Part shown: one piece after another, positions 1-13,443 of the stretch
Layout: each line of letters opens with the position of its first letter
How positions within the stretch are numbered: the stretch's first letter is position 1
NCBI GenBank assembly: GCA_015179045.1
Contig: WHUZ01000011.1
Location: 496,001-560,000, forward strand
Reading direction: 5' to 3'
DNA: 64,000 nt
Source: Kalaharituber pfeilii
Taxonomy: Eukaryota; Ascomycota; Pezizomycetes; Pezizales; Pezizaceae
Program-made: the position numbers and the translations under genes
The notes under the pieces: generated by a model
What the model was told of the DNA's origin: nothing
What the model saw: only the letters and a program-made list of their open reading frames with translations
Database searches by the model: none

Positions 1-3000
1 TTGCCTATTTAGGTAGTCACCTGTCAAGTTCCTTCAGCTAACCAATGTAAAGGTCGACACAAGCTTGTAGCATCAGGTCCTGACATGCTGATTCGTGATC
101 CTCAATCAGATATCAAGATTCCAAGAACTCAGCCAATCCTTGCTCATATATATGAACTTACCCATCCAGGGCGATCTCAGTACTACACCTCTTTTCTGAT
201 CTCTCAGGATTATTGTTAAAACACTCAGGTGCCCTGTGAATTGCACGTTACAAAAAGAAGACTTACCTCCAGTCCAGGAAAAATCGCTTCCTCAAGTTAG
301 CAATGTAGCACGGCAAGAGCTATCTGGACAACCACGAAACGCGCAATAATTCATGGGAGACCCGAGTACCTACCTTTCATATGTTCCCCGTCCTGCACAA
401 AGAGCTCCAAGGAGGGGACTGCGATCGCAACCGGTATATCTATTTTTAGAGCCCATGAGTCTGCATCTCATACAAGATCTAGACGATCTTATATAAACCT
501 TGTAAGTTTTGGTACAACGTCAACTGCAAGTGTCGAGGCAGATCCGGGGTACGGCACATAGCATCGAATTCTCATAATTAAAGCGTTATGACCCGGTCCT
601 GAGAACACCCAACAGGCTGCATGTAATGCGTACACCAAGATATGTAAATTAATACAATACCATTCCAGAAAGCTGGGACTGTACCGAGAGTACTATACTA
701 GGGACGAACAGGTGCGATAGTTGAAACAACTGGTATCGGTATGTACGCAAGTGGTATGGCAAGGCCGATACACGACACGAAAATGTACATAAGTTTCACC
801 AGCGCCATCATGGACATAGATCTGCGAAACAGGTACTCACCCATTCCTACTCTGGTTATTTATAGGTTTATTCTCAGAAATACGAACTACTGTATAAGGG
901 CGCCCTAGGCCTCAGGATATTTCTTCTCCTTGTCCATTCAAATGCACATCATATTCATTCTAGAATCGAATAGTTGATTCTCGCAAAAGTCTTTGCACTT
1001 TGTCACCATGGTAACGGGCCATTCGATCTGCGTTACCCGCCTAGAGTGATCTATGCGATCTATGTCAAGTTCTGACGTCAATGATTTCATTAAACAGCTA
1101 CACTCTGATATGTACCGTTCAATCAGATAATGAATATATATTAGTATGACATGCAGCCCCGATTTGGTGATGTAACGAAATTGATATCTTAGGCTGCTAT
1201 AGAGATATTCACATCCAAATTGTGTCCAGGCCAAAGGGAGGTTGCTGACATCGAACACAACGATGCTAGCTTCCCTATGGATGATTATTACGAGTAACTT
1301 TCAGGTGTGATATCTGTTTGAAACTCATATAGACATTTGAGCTCAAGAAATTTTGCAACATGGACACAAGTTGCATATGAACTAAGCGCTGCATAGGGAA
1401 TTAGCAAAAACCAGGCCATGTTTTACCTCCTTACCAAGCAAGGGTTAGTGCGCTCAGCACTTGAGTTAACTTATCTGATTTTGGTTAGCGCACTAAGGAA
1501 TTATCGTCTGTTAGGAAATTCTTGCCAAGTATCATAGTCACAACATCTGCTTGAGAGTCTCAGCCAGACAGGCTGGATATGAAAGACCACTGGGAGGAAG
1601 AGTGAAGAACCCGACTTGCATGATGACAGAGTTGTTACTTGCAGTAGCAAAGGTTTTTGCACTAGCAGTTTGCAGGAAAATTAGCGGGAATTGTTGGGTT
1701 TCAACTATAGCGAAATTAATCGATTAGGATAAATTTAGATCACGCCAAGGAAAAAGGAAGACAAGGTCTAAAAGTCCATGAAGGTTCCAGGCAAACCTGA
1801 CTTCAGGCAGACCTGCATGCCTGTAAGGAATAACGAGCCTTCTTCGCAGGGAGAGGTGGAAGGTGCGTGCGGGTGCGACCATGGGCTGAAAGCTGCCCTT
1901 TGCTGTTGCTCCATTACTCTGTACTTGTATAACGCCATCTATCCAACCACCAGGAGCTAGCATGCATGCATGCGTCTCATCCAACGGCACACATAACTCA
2001 CACAACCGTTTGGAGGCCTTCTCAATAACCTCCACGAGGCCGGATATCCCCCTGTCGACATGCTGAATCGCCTTCCGTGGCTGAGCTGCTCTTTAAAGAT
2101 GGCAGTTAATGCCCTATGAAGCGGCCTGCCGGATGTGCAGAGCACTCTAGAGTAATTGGGCGCGTGCTCTCTACCTTGGCTACAGAGCCCTGCTATGGCT
2201 CCCGTCAGTGACCACTGGAGCTGGTTCAAGCTGCTCTCGTTCGTAGGGTGCAACGATCATCCAATTACTCATCACCATGGCCACAGGGGGGGGGGGGGCG
2301 AATGGGACAACGCTCATGGGTGTGGAGAAGTACAAGTATGTGGGATCGGCCAAGGGCCCTCTGCCCGCGGCGCCAAGGAAGCCACTCCGAGGGGCAGTGG
2401 ACACAGGCGCGCTAGGCCGGGGCAGCGCAAGTGCCTCGAGACAGGCCCCTCAGCAGCGCCGAGTAGGGCGTGTCCATAAATAGAACCAGGCCGCCTGTGC
2501 TTCTTTTTCCCAAGTCGCCATCCTTCCCACCAGCGCCAGCAGCACCGTCGCAGGCAGCACGCACCCTTCCCCCCAGCACGCGGCCTCCCCATCCACCACC
2601 GCACATCCCGCACTACGCAAGCAAAGGCAGCGCAGCGCCGCGCGGAGAAACTCATAACTATAAGCAGCTATAAATTAATCCTCTACAGCGGAGAAAAACA
2701 AAGGGGGCGCTCGCAGCACGGGAGCACGCCTGTGCGACGCTGTCCTTGTCTTGTCGTTCTCGTTTGGTAGCTGTCTTGTGGCATACCCAGCGCCCCCGCG
2801 CACCTTGCTTGCTTGCTTCCTTGCACACTGCCTAAGTAACGTCTACAAGCTCACGTCAAGTACTGAGGCATTCAGGCACACGAAAGGTACTGTACATCTC
2901 ATCAGCCCCTCGTGCACCCCCCCCCAGACCTGGCTCAAGGTCAAAACGTAGGCACGTCCTATCGCCCCTGCTTATCAGGCTCCCGCCTCTTAATCCCCCG

Positions 3001-4279
3001 CGCATTCCCCGGCATTCCGTCGCCTACCTCTATCCTCTGATTTTCCTTTCGACCCGTTCATGATCATCCATTTGCTTTTATTTTATCCTATTTTTGTCCT
3101 ATTTTGTCCTATTGTGTGAATTCCTCACAATTCTTGCATCTACATACATACCTGTATACCGGCGTCAATCCGTGCATCACGTTTTCGCCCTCTTTGATTT
3201 TCAACTTTGCATCATTCAGTTCTGACGCTCAGTACGAGAGGTATGGAGCATGCACATATTCCTTCGGCCGTTCTTTCTTGAGCGCCCCCTAACTACCCCA
3301 TGTTACCATTCTTACCTTTCCCTTCTACAAACCACTCTCGTTCCTTTGCTTCTCCATCATGCTGCACTTCCATCCTACCCACTGCATCAATTCAATCCTG
3401 AGGCGAAAACATGAACGGTGATCACATATGTTTTGTGATTTTATTCTCTTTTGGTTTCTCTCGCTGCATCTTCAATTCTTTTCTTGGCCTCTACCCATTT
3501 CTCTTGAATTGTTCATTCTATTCCTGGGCTGTGGATGTTTGGTTCTTGTCTGCGGCTGGTTTAGCACCCTAGCCATCAACAGAAAGTTGCCTACAATCGT
3601 TCTTAAGCCACTACCCCCCCTCTCACCACCACCGCGTACACACAATATGATAAGCTCCCACTAACAGCATCCGCATGCTTGTAGCACCAACTCACTAATA
3701 CACCACCGTCATTAACTGCGACTGCAGCTCCCACTGGTGCTTCCTTGCCTTAACCCCGTATCGTCACACACGCATTTGAGGTTGCATATACACAGCCCCC
3801 CTCCCCGCCCGCTTGTCCAATACCTTCTGCTTCCACCTTACAAGTAACACCACACGATTCGAGCATTCAATCATCCGCCTACATTGCTATTCCTCTCGGC
3901 TGAGCGATAGTTTTTGATCACTCTCTTCATTCGTGGTCAACTCGCGCATTTATGTATCGCAATTGCAACACCGCAGATTACGATTAGCCGATCGCAAGCA
4001 GATCGCAAGCAAAGATCACGGGATTACAGAGATCAAAATCAATATTTTCAGGGATTCAATAAGGAAATCAGCAAGCTCTCCTTTACCTTTTCTTCTCTTT
4101 GATTTCCTCTCTTCAATTACACTAGTTATCGTTTGCTGGCATTGCCAAATACAAACTTATCACCTTTCAAACTTCGCAACTTTGATTCCTCGTCCAACTG
4201 TACGCCAGCACGCTTAGTTTGTCGCGACAACAGTATTTCGCCGATCTCAGCAATCTATCTATTTAGGCTACAGGCAAAG
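1..4279. other. Gene-free stretch and probable MADS-gene 5' leader
   Basis: I find no supportable gene here. The open frames of about 100 codons lack family resemblance, and the 106-codon minus-strand frame near 938-1258 does not start with ATG. From about 2,280 to 2,720 the DNA is GC-rich with a G-run at 2286-2298. From about 2,950 to 4,270 the plus strand is pyrimidine-rich with many short ATG-started frames. That fits a long 5' leader and promoter for the MADS-box gene that starts at 4280, but no TATA box or transcription start can be assigned. Confidence 0.5.
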
Positions 4280-6056
4280 ATGGGTCGCAGAAAGATTGAG
4301 ATCAAAGCTATTAAGGAGGAAAGGAATCGCTCTGTGACATTTCTGAAGCGAAAGGGTAGATCCTCCAGTTACCATGGCTTGAATGTTATTCCCTTATACT
4401 GTGATAACTGACCATGTATGCACAATAGGTGGTTTGTTCAAGAAGGCTCATGAACTTTCGGTATTATGTTCGGTTGACATCGCCGTCATAATATTCGGCA
4501 GCAATAAAAAGCTTTATGAATATTCCTCGGGTGATATGAGTGATATTTTGGGAAGATACACCTATGTATGTCCTCCAAATTGTTCTACAAACCTTTTCAC
4601 ATCAATCGCTGATTCAAATTTTGACCAGTATGAAACACCTCATGAGCACAAAGGACCCGCAGATTTCCAAGGGAAAACCAGCACAGTGGATGACGATGAT
4701 GATGATGTGGATATGGCTTCACCTCCTCCAGAGACTCACGACCACATGCATCATCCGCATATGCACCACCCTGGTTTGCCACACATGGATACCCGGCAAG
4801 GGACTGCATCTGCTTCGCCGCCGATTAATTCCCGGAACCTAGGAGGATATCCCCAGCGCAACAGTACTCCACAGCCGGTTATTTCTCGACCCTCTTCGCG
4901 GAACGCTCCCCGGCGCGTCTCAGGTTCGAATCTCAATCCACAACAGGGACAAAATGGGTTTGCATATATGCCCGGTCCTCCAGTATACAATCCTGGGAAT
5001 CAACATCAGCCACTCTCACAGAATATCAACCAGGGCTATCAATACACTCCAAATCCACCGCAACCCACGCAAAATCAATCATATCTTCCGGCAGATGACA
5101 GACGACAATCTACATCCATGCCCCCAGCGTTCGGACCACCGGCTTCTCGTGGACCAACCGATAATACTCCACCAATTCAGCAGAACGAGATTCAAGCCCC
5201 GCCAATGATTGAAAAGCGCCCTGCTCCTTTCAAATCTCGAAGTATCTTTACTCCAATTGTGGGACCAGATTCGGAACTGGGTAAATTCATGTTCCCATCC
5301 TCATCCGATAACGATTCGCGGAGCCATATGGGTGAAAATAGCAACCCTTCGAGAGCAAATATTCACAGGAAGTCGACGCCTCCCCCAATAAAGTCTGAGG
5401 AGCCACGAGACTCGCCAAAGCGCAGTCCACCTCGTTCTGCTCCTCTTCAACAGGCACTGGCGCCAATTGAGCCTAGTCAATCAATTGCCCCGCCACCCAC
5501 ACGCTCAAACAGTCTTCCGTCAGCGCCAGCCAAACGACCAACATTGACCCTGACCATTCCAAGTGAACAAGGTGATGGTAATGATGTTATTACTGGCGAT
5601 TCCTCTCCTGTTACCGCTGGGCCAAACCAACAGCCCCCAACAACCAGGCCCCCGGAAGCTCCACATGGGTCAGTAGTGTTGCCACCACCGTCTCCTAGTG
5701 TTACACTCCTGAGTGCAGGTGCAACTGGCCCTGCAAATCCATTTGCACCGCGTCCAGCTACCACATCAGGACCACCCGATCAGACGCCACTTTCAGCATT
5801 ACCCAGCAGATTTCTAACTGGAGAGATGCTTCCGTCACCCTCAACATTTTTTCCTGAATGGAGTACGGCATTTGGTGGAAGGGGCGCTGGTGGTTCCTCA
5901 GATATGTTACCGAGTCCTCTGAACTTTCAGACACCCATAGCTGGACAACCGCAGCATAACATATTTAAAGAGGATCTAGAGGCCAGTAGTAAGCGGAAAT
6001 CACCGAGCTTAGATTCACCTGATACGAGCACTGCTACGAAGAAGCTGAAAGTCTAG
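4280..6056 (+). CDS. rlm1: MADS-box transcription factor, RLM1/SMP1 (MEF2) type
   Basis: DNA-binding regulator of the MEF2-like MADS class; in fungi this class acts downstream of the cell-wall-integrity MAP kinase. Exons by eye: 4280-4355, 4429-4565, 4629-6056, giving 546 residues. The first 60 residues are a nearly invariant MADS domain that starts [11 protein letters not shown] and contains [16 protein letters not shown], which spans intron 1, then [16 protein letters not shown] block follows. An acidic Asp run lies near residue 90, then a long disordered Pro/Ser/Gln-rich region. The C-terminus is a basic nuclear-localisation-like tail (KRK...KKLKV). Intron 2 (4566-4628) is 63 nt, phase 0 and free of stops, so the frame also reads through it. 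Removing it restores the family spacing between GRYTY and ETPHEHKGP. The start codon is fixed by the family N-terminus. The domain assignment is very secure; the choice between RLM1 and SMP1 orthologue is less so. Confidence 0.93.
4566..4628 (+). other. 63-nt phase-0 intron without stop codon (MADS gene)
   Basis: The sequence begins GTATGT, carries a CTGATTC-like branch region and ends CCAG. It is a multiple of three with no stop, so retention would insert 21 residues just after the MADS domain. Family conservation supports removal. Confidence 0.75.
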
Positions 6057-7102
6057 TGCTTTGCTTTACCTCTTTGTTTCAATTTGTTCCTTTGAAGCAT
6101 TCCATCACCATATCCTCAAATTGTTCATGGTATTGTTATTTTTTGGATTTATCTTCTTATCTTCTAATTCTATATACCTTAGTTGACTTTATTTGCACGA
6201 GGAATGAGTTCTCACGCTGGCTTGGTTTTATCGGCGTACGTTCGTTTGGGTTCTCCTATCATCATCATTACTATGTCCTTTTCATATTTTTATTCTGATT
6301 TATAAATATCTGCCTCATTTTGACTCCATCAAGGGCTGGCAACTGTCAACCTTTACCTCATCCCTGGATACATCTCTATTTTGAATCTTTGCTTTTGACC
6401 AATTTCCCTTTCCGTTTTTTTCCCCTTTGTCATCTATCTGCATTGTTGGCAGGGCATGCTGATTTTACTTCCTGTGCTCTTTTTTTTTTTTTTTTTTTTT
6501 TTTAAGAAGAAAATATTTAATGTTTTCCTTTTTCCTTTTTTCCTTTTATCCTATTTTCTTTTTTCCTTTTTTAAACCTTTTTTTATCCTTTACCCTTTTG
6601 TTTCAAGTGATGTCATTTATTTTTTACTGCTTGGCGCCTAGCAAGCTGGGTAGTCAATCATACGTCAAAGTAAGCAGTCTTTGCAATGGTCTTGAATCTT
6701 GAGTTTTTTTGTGTACAAAAGTATTGATATCTCCAACTATTTTTCATCTGTCTGAAGAACTAGCAGCCTGTATGAACACAGAGTGGAGTGCGGAGTACGG
6801 GAGATGGGCAAGAATCATTCAACGCAGAATTGGAGGGACTGGATGGAATTTTTTTTTTTTTTTTTTTTTTTTTTTCTTGCAAGGGAGTGTATAAGTTGTC
6901 TCTGGGCGTGGATGGATTGGAGATGGCATTAAATTTCTTAGGATAATGGAGTAACCACAACAAAGTGCAAAAAAGGTCCAATTGTTTCTCCCGTATGGTG
7001 CGATTTAACTTCGTCAAGACTGTCAAGGCACGTGACTTCGCATGGTCACATGACAGGCAGATCAAGATTGAGAGATTCTTCGTGAACGAGAATTCAGAGA
7101 TT
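6057..7102. other. Intergenic region between convergent genes, T-rich
   Basis: This is the 3' flank shared by the MADS gene and the short minus-strand gene. It is very AT-rich on the plus strand with two long T homopolymers (about 6481-6503 and 6850-6875). No coding region was recognised. Confidence 0.5.
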
Positions 7103-7775
7103 TCAGCGCCGGGCGAGTGTGGGCTTTTTGACGGGCTGCTCAGAAGTAGATTCTTCGTTTGGTACGTTGATTACGGCGTCCCAGCGCTTATTTACCTCTG
7201 TAGGTTTCCTGATTGTCAGCTAGGCCGATAACTGTGAACATGAGATTTATGGGCAGCGGCTCTGATGAAATAACATACCTGTGAGCTGGTCACAGTTACC
7301 TTTCATTGTTACAATGTCCATGTGAATGGCGTCAACGAGTTGACGAATAGATTCAAAGGTAGCGCGCACAAGCTGAAGGGTTTGGAGCTCCTGAAAGAGG
7401 GAAGATGGAGAGACGTGTTATCAATATGCCTGGTTGACTTTTGGCACCAGTTCCTTCAAGCAGACACGATAGGGTGAAAAAAATGTATATAAACATATAA
7501 AGGTAACGTTGGTTTTCCCATAGGGTCATGGGCATACTTATTCAGGAAAGAAGGGCTAATTCCATATTGATAGAGCGGTAATAAGGAAACTCTTCGGCTT
7601 CGTGAAAGAGTCTCAAAGGGGGAGACATGTCATGATCATGTTCAAAACTAAGAGGCTGTATATAGAGGCCGTTAAAGGGGAGCAAGGAGAAAATTCGAAC
7701 TGGGCAAAGCTTGGAGTCCTTAAATTTATGAAAGAAAGTACGTACTTCCTGCAGATCTTTCTCATCCGTAGCCAT
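7103..7775 (-). CDS. Short coiled-coil protein, 78 residues, three exons
   Basis: A small gene that simple ORF scanning misses because all three exons are short: 7775-7746, 7390-7279, 7197-7103. The introns open GTACGT and GTATGT and close CAG, and the phases join cleanly. The product starts MATDEKDLQ. It then has a roughly 50-residue amphipathic helix with regularly spaced Leu/Ile/Val (LQLVRATFESIRQLVDAI, later DQLTEVNKRWDAVI) and ends in a charged tail (KKPTLARR). The size and the helix ending in a Trp-containing segment recall small outer-kinetochore DASH/DAM subunits such as Dad2, or BLOC-type subunits. The resemblance is structural only and I cannot name the family. The intact frame over three exons is the main evidence that it is a gene. 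Confidence 0.6.
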
Positions 7776-9698
7776 TCTTTATATTAATTTATTTATTTAT
7801 TTTATTTTTTATTCTTTCGAAGATGTATATGTATGGGGTTTTTTGTGAACCAGTGCCTATATATTCTGAAGTAATATATATTTGTATCTTTCTGGGATAT
7901 TTTCTCGTCCTGGTTCGGTGAGAAATGCGCGCGCGCCCAATGATTCGGATATAAACCTTGGGAATGTGTGAAAATCGTTCGGGCTGAGTTTTTGTTCAAG
8001 TGTTGTGTTTGAGTGTTGGTCGTTAGGGTTGTAGGGATGATCTCCGCTGCCCAGATCAATTTGTAAGAGGTAGTTAAAATTCCTAGCTTGGGGAAGGTTT
8101 GAAAAGTTCTGAGCCCCTTGGCCTTGAATGTTGAACTTTCCGCCCAGTAAGTACTAGCGAGGTATGTAGCAGGGCTAGAAAAACGCAACGAAAGATGCAG
8201 GACTGGACAGAAGGGGTTTCTTTTATGTAGCTACCTATGTATTTTGAATAAAGATTCAGATAAACTCGGTGGTTGTTTAAATGTTTTGAATGAAAGTTTG
8301 CGCAAAACTAATGTATTTGTACCTAGCACTTTATGCTTACCGTATGTGAAGGGTTTCATGTCTGCCCACTTAAAATTTAAGTTAGGTGCATTTTCCATGT
8401 GGCCGATATGTGATTCCGTACCCGTTAATTTTCGCTGTTAGATTTATTTAGTGCTTCCGATTTTCTCCCAACGTCAGTGCTGACGCTACTTTGTATGCTG
8501 ATGACCGAAAATTGTGCCATTGCCAGGGGGAGACAACGGTTAAAATCGACTAAAACGGTTTTGGTAGGTTTTACAGGGAATGTAGAGTACGTTCGGATGA
8601 GTCGAATCGACAGTGTAGACTCCAGGCAGCAACCGGCATGGAGGAATTGTGTAATATGTGTAGCTTTATATGGGCATCATCTACAAAGTTTCCTGGTGCG
8701 AGACTGCTATGTAGATTAAAGTTATGTCCAATATCTGTCTCGACCGAGGATCAATAACTACCTGAACTTTGTTCTCCTTAACCTCCCCCCGGTTCCCCAT
8801 GGATCATGCTTGGCAGATGGACAAATTGAAGGCTTTGTTGGTTGTCGGTACGCGGAAAAGGCGGATGTACTACTTATGTATTAGTAGGTGACACCATGTC
8901 CCATGTACTCATACTCGAGCAGTTTCTAGGTTTGTATATAAAATATTGCACTTGATAGCTCAAAGAGGGAATTCTCAATTCTCACGCATAGACTCGAGGT
9001 AGTGGCTCGTGGATCAAACCCCTCCGGCTGGGATCAATGTTGATGTATACTTGTTTATATACACATTTGTATATGTCGATACTCACACTGCACCTGATTC
9101 CCAACCCCCTGCAACTCACTAACTCAGCAACTCCTGTGCTCATTCATTCATTTTACATGTACTTTTACATAATTGACAGTTCGAGAATAGTATCTAGGCT
9201 TCTATCGCCATGGTTCCAGTCGGACCCACTTTCAGCTCTTGAAGTAAATTGCAACGATATCGCTTCACCCGAAGTCGCGAGTTAGCAGCCCACACATGAT
9301 TAGCGTTTCATTTTCCAATATGGGCTTACGGTCGTCTCGTAACCAGCCGCTGATTAGCCTTACCGCTTTGAGCTGTAAAGGTTACATAGTAGAGTCTTTA
9401 CAAAGTTCCTTAGACTACCTGGTTAGCTGTGCCGGCTACCAGACTACAACCGCTCGGAGAAGAGGTCGTAACGAATGTGTCAAGAATTGCAGGGAATTTA
9501 TAATTAAAAAGTAAAAAAAGAGGAGTAATGAGAACCTCTTTAGTTGCTAGTATTTATACAAGTTCCTGCGCACTTCGTCGAAGCTGAAGCCCAACGGCTG
9601 ACTGTCTTCGAATTCGCCTTCCCTTTCCCCGTTACCTTACTTCCCCACCTGTCGCCACAGCCCTGCCCACGGCGAATTGACGAGGAACATCAATACAC
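7776..9698. other. Intergenic region, no gene recognised
   Basis: AT-rich spacer between the short minus-strand gene and the MFS gene. Several open frames of 60-128 codons are present, but none shows a family signature or splice-extendable structure. A small Ala/Glu-rich CpG-containing segment from about 9,580 is likely the MFS 5' leader. Confidence 0.4.
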
Positions 9699-12115
9699 AT
9701 GGGCGAGCCACAAAGGCGCCAAGCTGGCCAGCTGGGAGACTTGAGTCAGGACAGCTACTCGGCAATGGCATTACCGGACCTTACTGTGGTCAGGTCAGCC
9801 GAGTCCAACCTCGCCGCTGCCGCACCAGACAACGCCTCGGTTCCGTCGTCGTCGTCATCGTCGTCGACTCTTAGAGGCGGTAGCTTAGCGAATGGTGCGA
9901 CAGAAGAGGTTGAAGAAACTGGGACAGGCACTCCAGCCGAACCAGGCACGGAAGTCTCTGACCATGAGGTGAACATATTGAGCCGCAAAAGGAAGACCAT
10001 TATTGTTTTGGCATTATGTGTATGTTATATATATAGTGTTGTTTCCTTCAAGTGCGATGTGACACCACTTCAGATGTTTTTTATATTGACAATGAGAAAC
10101 AGATGTGCGTATTGATGGCAGCAATGGATCAGACAATTGTAACGCTCCTTAGCCCTATTCCTTACAGCTTCGACGGAATGAACTAAAACAGAAACTGCAT
10201 AGGTTACGACTGCCATTCCAGTGATAGCACAACAGTTCAATTCGGGTTCAGGATATACTTGGATAGGAACTGCGTAGGTTACCCTGATTTAATCTGTCGC
10301 AGTTAATAAAGGGCCTAAATTTACATATCCCAGGTATCTTTTAACTGCTGCTGCATTTCTTCCATCATGGGGCAAGTTTAGCGACATATTTGGGCGCAAA
10401 TCAGTTCTGCTGGTTGCTGCATTTATATTCTTGGTGGGCAGTATTCTCTGCGCAGCAGCTCAAAACATCTCCATGGTCATTATGGGGCGGGCTGTCCAGG
10501 GCCTTGGAGCGGGTGGTTTAGTTGGACTGGTGAACGTCACTATATCAGACCTAATACCTGTCAGGTACTTACAAGTTACCTAAGTATGACTTCGAATTGG
10601 TAGTAGCTGATGTTACAATCAGGGAGCGAGGAATATACCTTGCTTTCGTTGGGTTCACCTGGGCCTTTGCCAGTGCAATTGGACCTATCCTAGGTAAGTT
10701 GCTGATCTGTGTCGAGTTTTTTGTCGAGATATGATGGGATTCATGTTTACTAATAGGGTTCCGATGGATAGGCGGTGCCTTCACCCAATATGCATCGTGG
10801 AGGCTTTGCTTCTGGATTAACGCACCCCTCTCTGTGATTGCGATAAGTGCCCTGTTTTTCCTGCTGCATCTACATACACCCACCATTTCTCTGGTCGATG
10901 GCCTCAAGCGAGTGGATTGGTTAGGTAAGCTCTGTCTCTCAAATTGCCTTTGTTGCCAGAGCTCCCCAAACGAAGGTATTGATTGTCAAAATCCTGCGTT
11001 ACATAGGTTCTCTATTCATTGTTGCAGGGACTGTGTTGTTCCTGCTGGGGATGGAGTTTGGCGGTGTGTCTTATCCGTGGGACTCACCTATCGTAATATG
11101 CTTTTTGATTTTCGGCATACTCCTACTAGTTGTGTTTGTGTTTGTCGAGTGGAAGCTCCCGAAGTTGCCGATCATGCCGTTGAGGCTGTTTACGAATAGG
11201 ACAAATGTAGCAAGTTATGTTGTACGTACTAAACACGTACTTTGGCCTGTTCCTGATGCATTGCTAACAAGACTTTCACGTGATCGTTCACAGACCGCAT
11301 TTTTCCATGGCTTCGTGTTTATCAGCGGATGTTACTTTCTCCCACTGTATTTCCAAGCCGTCCGCGGCTCGTCGGTCCTCATGTCCGGAGTGTCAATCCT
11401 TCCGTATGTGGTTGTCCTCTCCATTGTCTCCGGCGTCAACGGTCAAATTATCTCTAAAACAGGTAGCTACCAGGAACCAATCTGGGCAGGCTGTTTCCTG
11501 ATGGTGCTTGGCACTGGCTTGTTCACCAACCTGAACCAGACCTCCAATTGGGGCAAAATTGTCATGTACCAGGTCATTTCCGGCATCGGCTGCGGCCCGC
11601 TGTTCCAAGGCCCACTGATTGCCATTCACAGTATTATCGAGCAGCGTGATGTCGGGACCGCTACAACCACCTTCGCGTTCCTGCGCAGCCTTGCCACGGC
11701 ACTGGGCATTAGCTTAGGACTTGTCGTTTTCCAGAACGTCATGCAGGGCCAAACAGCCACACTGGCGGCCATGACCAGCCCAAGACTCTCCCCGGAAGCG
11801 CTTTCAATAGTCTCAGGCCACTCGGCGAGTGCGAGTATCCCAGCAATCGCAAAGTTGCCACACGAGCAAGCCATCGTCATCCGAGATGCATACGCAAAGG
11901 GCATGCAGGCAATGTGGTGGTTCTTCTTTGCATCTGCTATAGTGAGTGGGTTGTCGAGTTTGGCAATTGGTAGGCATCATTTGCCGACAACCGTGCAGTC
12001 GAATCAGCCGGCGAAAGCAAAGAAAACGAAGGGGACGTCGAGTTCCAGTAGTAGTGAGAAGGAGGGGGAGGGGGAAAGGGAAAAGGGAGATGTTGAGAGG
12101 GGGAATGAGAGTTGA
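9699..12115 (+). CDS. MFS multidrug exporter, DHA2 (14-TM) type
   Basis: Plasma-membrane drug:proton antiporter of the major facilitator superfamily. Eight exons by eye: 9699-10019, 10103-10138, 10203-10273, 10334-10564, 10623-10693, 10772-10924, 11007-11221, 11294-12115, giving 639 residues. A hydrophilic Ser/Glu-rich N-terminus of about 95 residues precedes TM1. Then come AAMDQTIV and TAIPVIAQQF (helix 1 motif), YTWIGTAYLLTAA, and the MFS signature GKFSDIFGRKSVLL (motif A). AVQGLGAGGL and the motif-C-like GFTWAFASAIGPILGG follow, and ASWRLCFWIN is typical of DHA2 exporters. The C-terminal tail is Lys/Glu/Ser-rich. The last intron (11222-11293, 72 nt) is phase 0 and has no stop. The substrate cannot be inferred; no biosynthetic genes adjoin it. 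Confidence 0.92.
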
Positions 12116-13443
12116 GACGGATGATGGTGTGGTGGTCCTAGAAATGGATAAGAGATCAGAATCATGATGGATGCTATGTAGGTGAGCCGTTTGCTGCCCT
12201 CCCGACTTGGCATGTCCGTAGGAATAGAATAAATATCAGGTCACAGTGACTACTGTTAAGATTACCCTGAACCTGTAGATGTCCCAATCAAAGTGGAAGC
12301 GGTTCAAAGACAACAAGGAAGTAGCAAAAGAACATAACGAAGTATTAAGCCAAGCTGCCCAAAGTCTGTAGTTCAATCCTGTCGAACTCCCCAGTTCCTG
12401 ACTAATTTCGCTACCGTATGACAGCGGTAGTTCCCCCCAGTGACTGCTGACAGCCAGTCCCAAATTTAAACGGAAAAGATGGAAGAATCTAAATATACCC
12501 ATAAGTCGACTGTTTTGTTTCTAAGAGGACAGTACTTTTCGCTTTGGAATTCATGCGCCGCTCAGTCAGGCTTCTCCGCCGAACCCTGTTAGAATGTTGT
12601 CCGTCTGGGGCAGGTTTTTTTTTTTTTTTTTTTTTTTTTTCCATAGGGGGACAGCACCTTTGAACTCCAGTATGCTTGACGGCGATACAGGCAATCGGCA
12701 TGTCCTTCTGGTAGAGGACTGGCGTTTTATCAGCTTCTCGGGGGTGGCGACCCAATCGAGCTGGAACCGGCAACCGGCCCTTGCTGGACCATGGGTCCGG
12801 TAGCTTGTTACCGTGGTTGTTGTTTATATCCGCCGAGTGGTCGCCTTTGGACTTGGCCTCGGAGTCCCGATTTAAAGAATGTCGGGCCGATTATGCACAC
12901 GAATGTAGGGCGGAGGGCATGTGAAGAGTCATGTTATGATAGTCTCCTGACCAGACTAACTCTATATACTCAAGTGCTAAAGCTGGCTCAGGGGACGCGT
13001 CCGTGTGCCAAGCTGCGCCGTTGCTTAAATACGTAGAAGGGACGTGTTTGGCAAGCCTAATGCCAAGACTCAGCGCCCTTGGGTATTTGTGCTCTGTGAT
13101 TGGCTTGCACCGGGGATTGGCTGTGTGTTACAATTTGTCCAGACCTGCCTTGCTGACTCAGCGCATCATTTCATTGCCTTCCGCGGCAAAAGGTCCAGCC
13201 TCAGCGCCCACTGATCTTGTCCAATTCAGCAACCATCAATCGCGACGCTCACTGGCAGTCACGCAGCAGGAATTAACTGGACAGCTTTAATTCCACGTTA
13301 TTCTGCAATCTGTCTGAAAACGCGCTTGTCAAACGCGGAATTGATTACCTTCCTTGCCAGCGCTCTCAGGCTTTTAACTGTTCGACCTTTCGAACTTCCA
13401 GTCCGTGATTCCAGGGACTCATCCATCATACGCCATTGCAGTG
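12116..13443. other. Intergenic region between MFS and U2AF genes
   Basis: No gene recognised. It holds a T homopolymer at about 12615-12640 and presumably the promoter and 5' leader of the splicing-factor gene. The short open frames show no family features. Confidence 0.4.

Noticed and set aside
938..1258. 106-codon minus-strand open frame
   Set aside because: No ATG at its start, no recognisable motif, and overlapping noise of similar length nearby.
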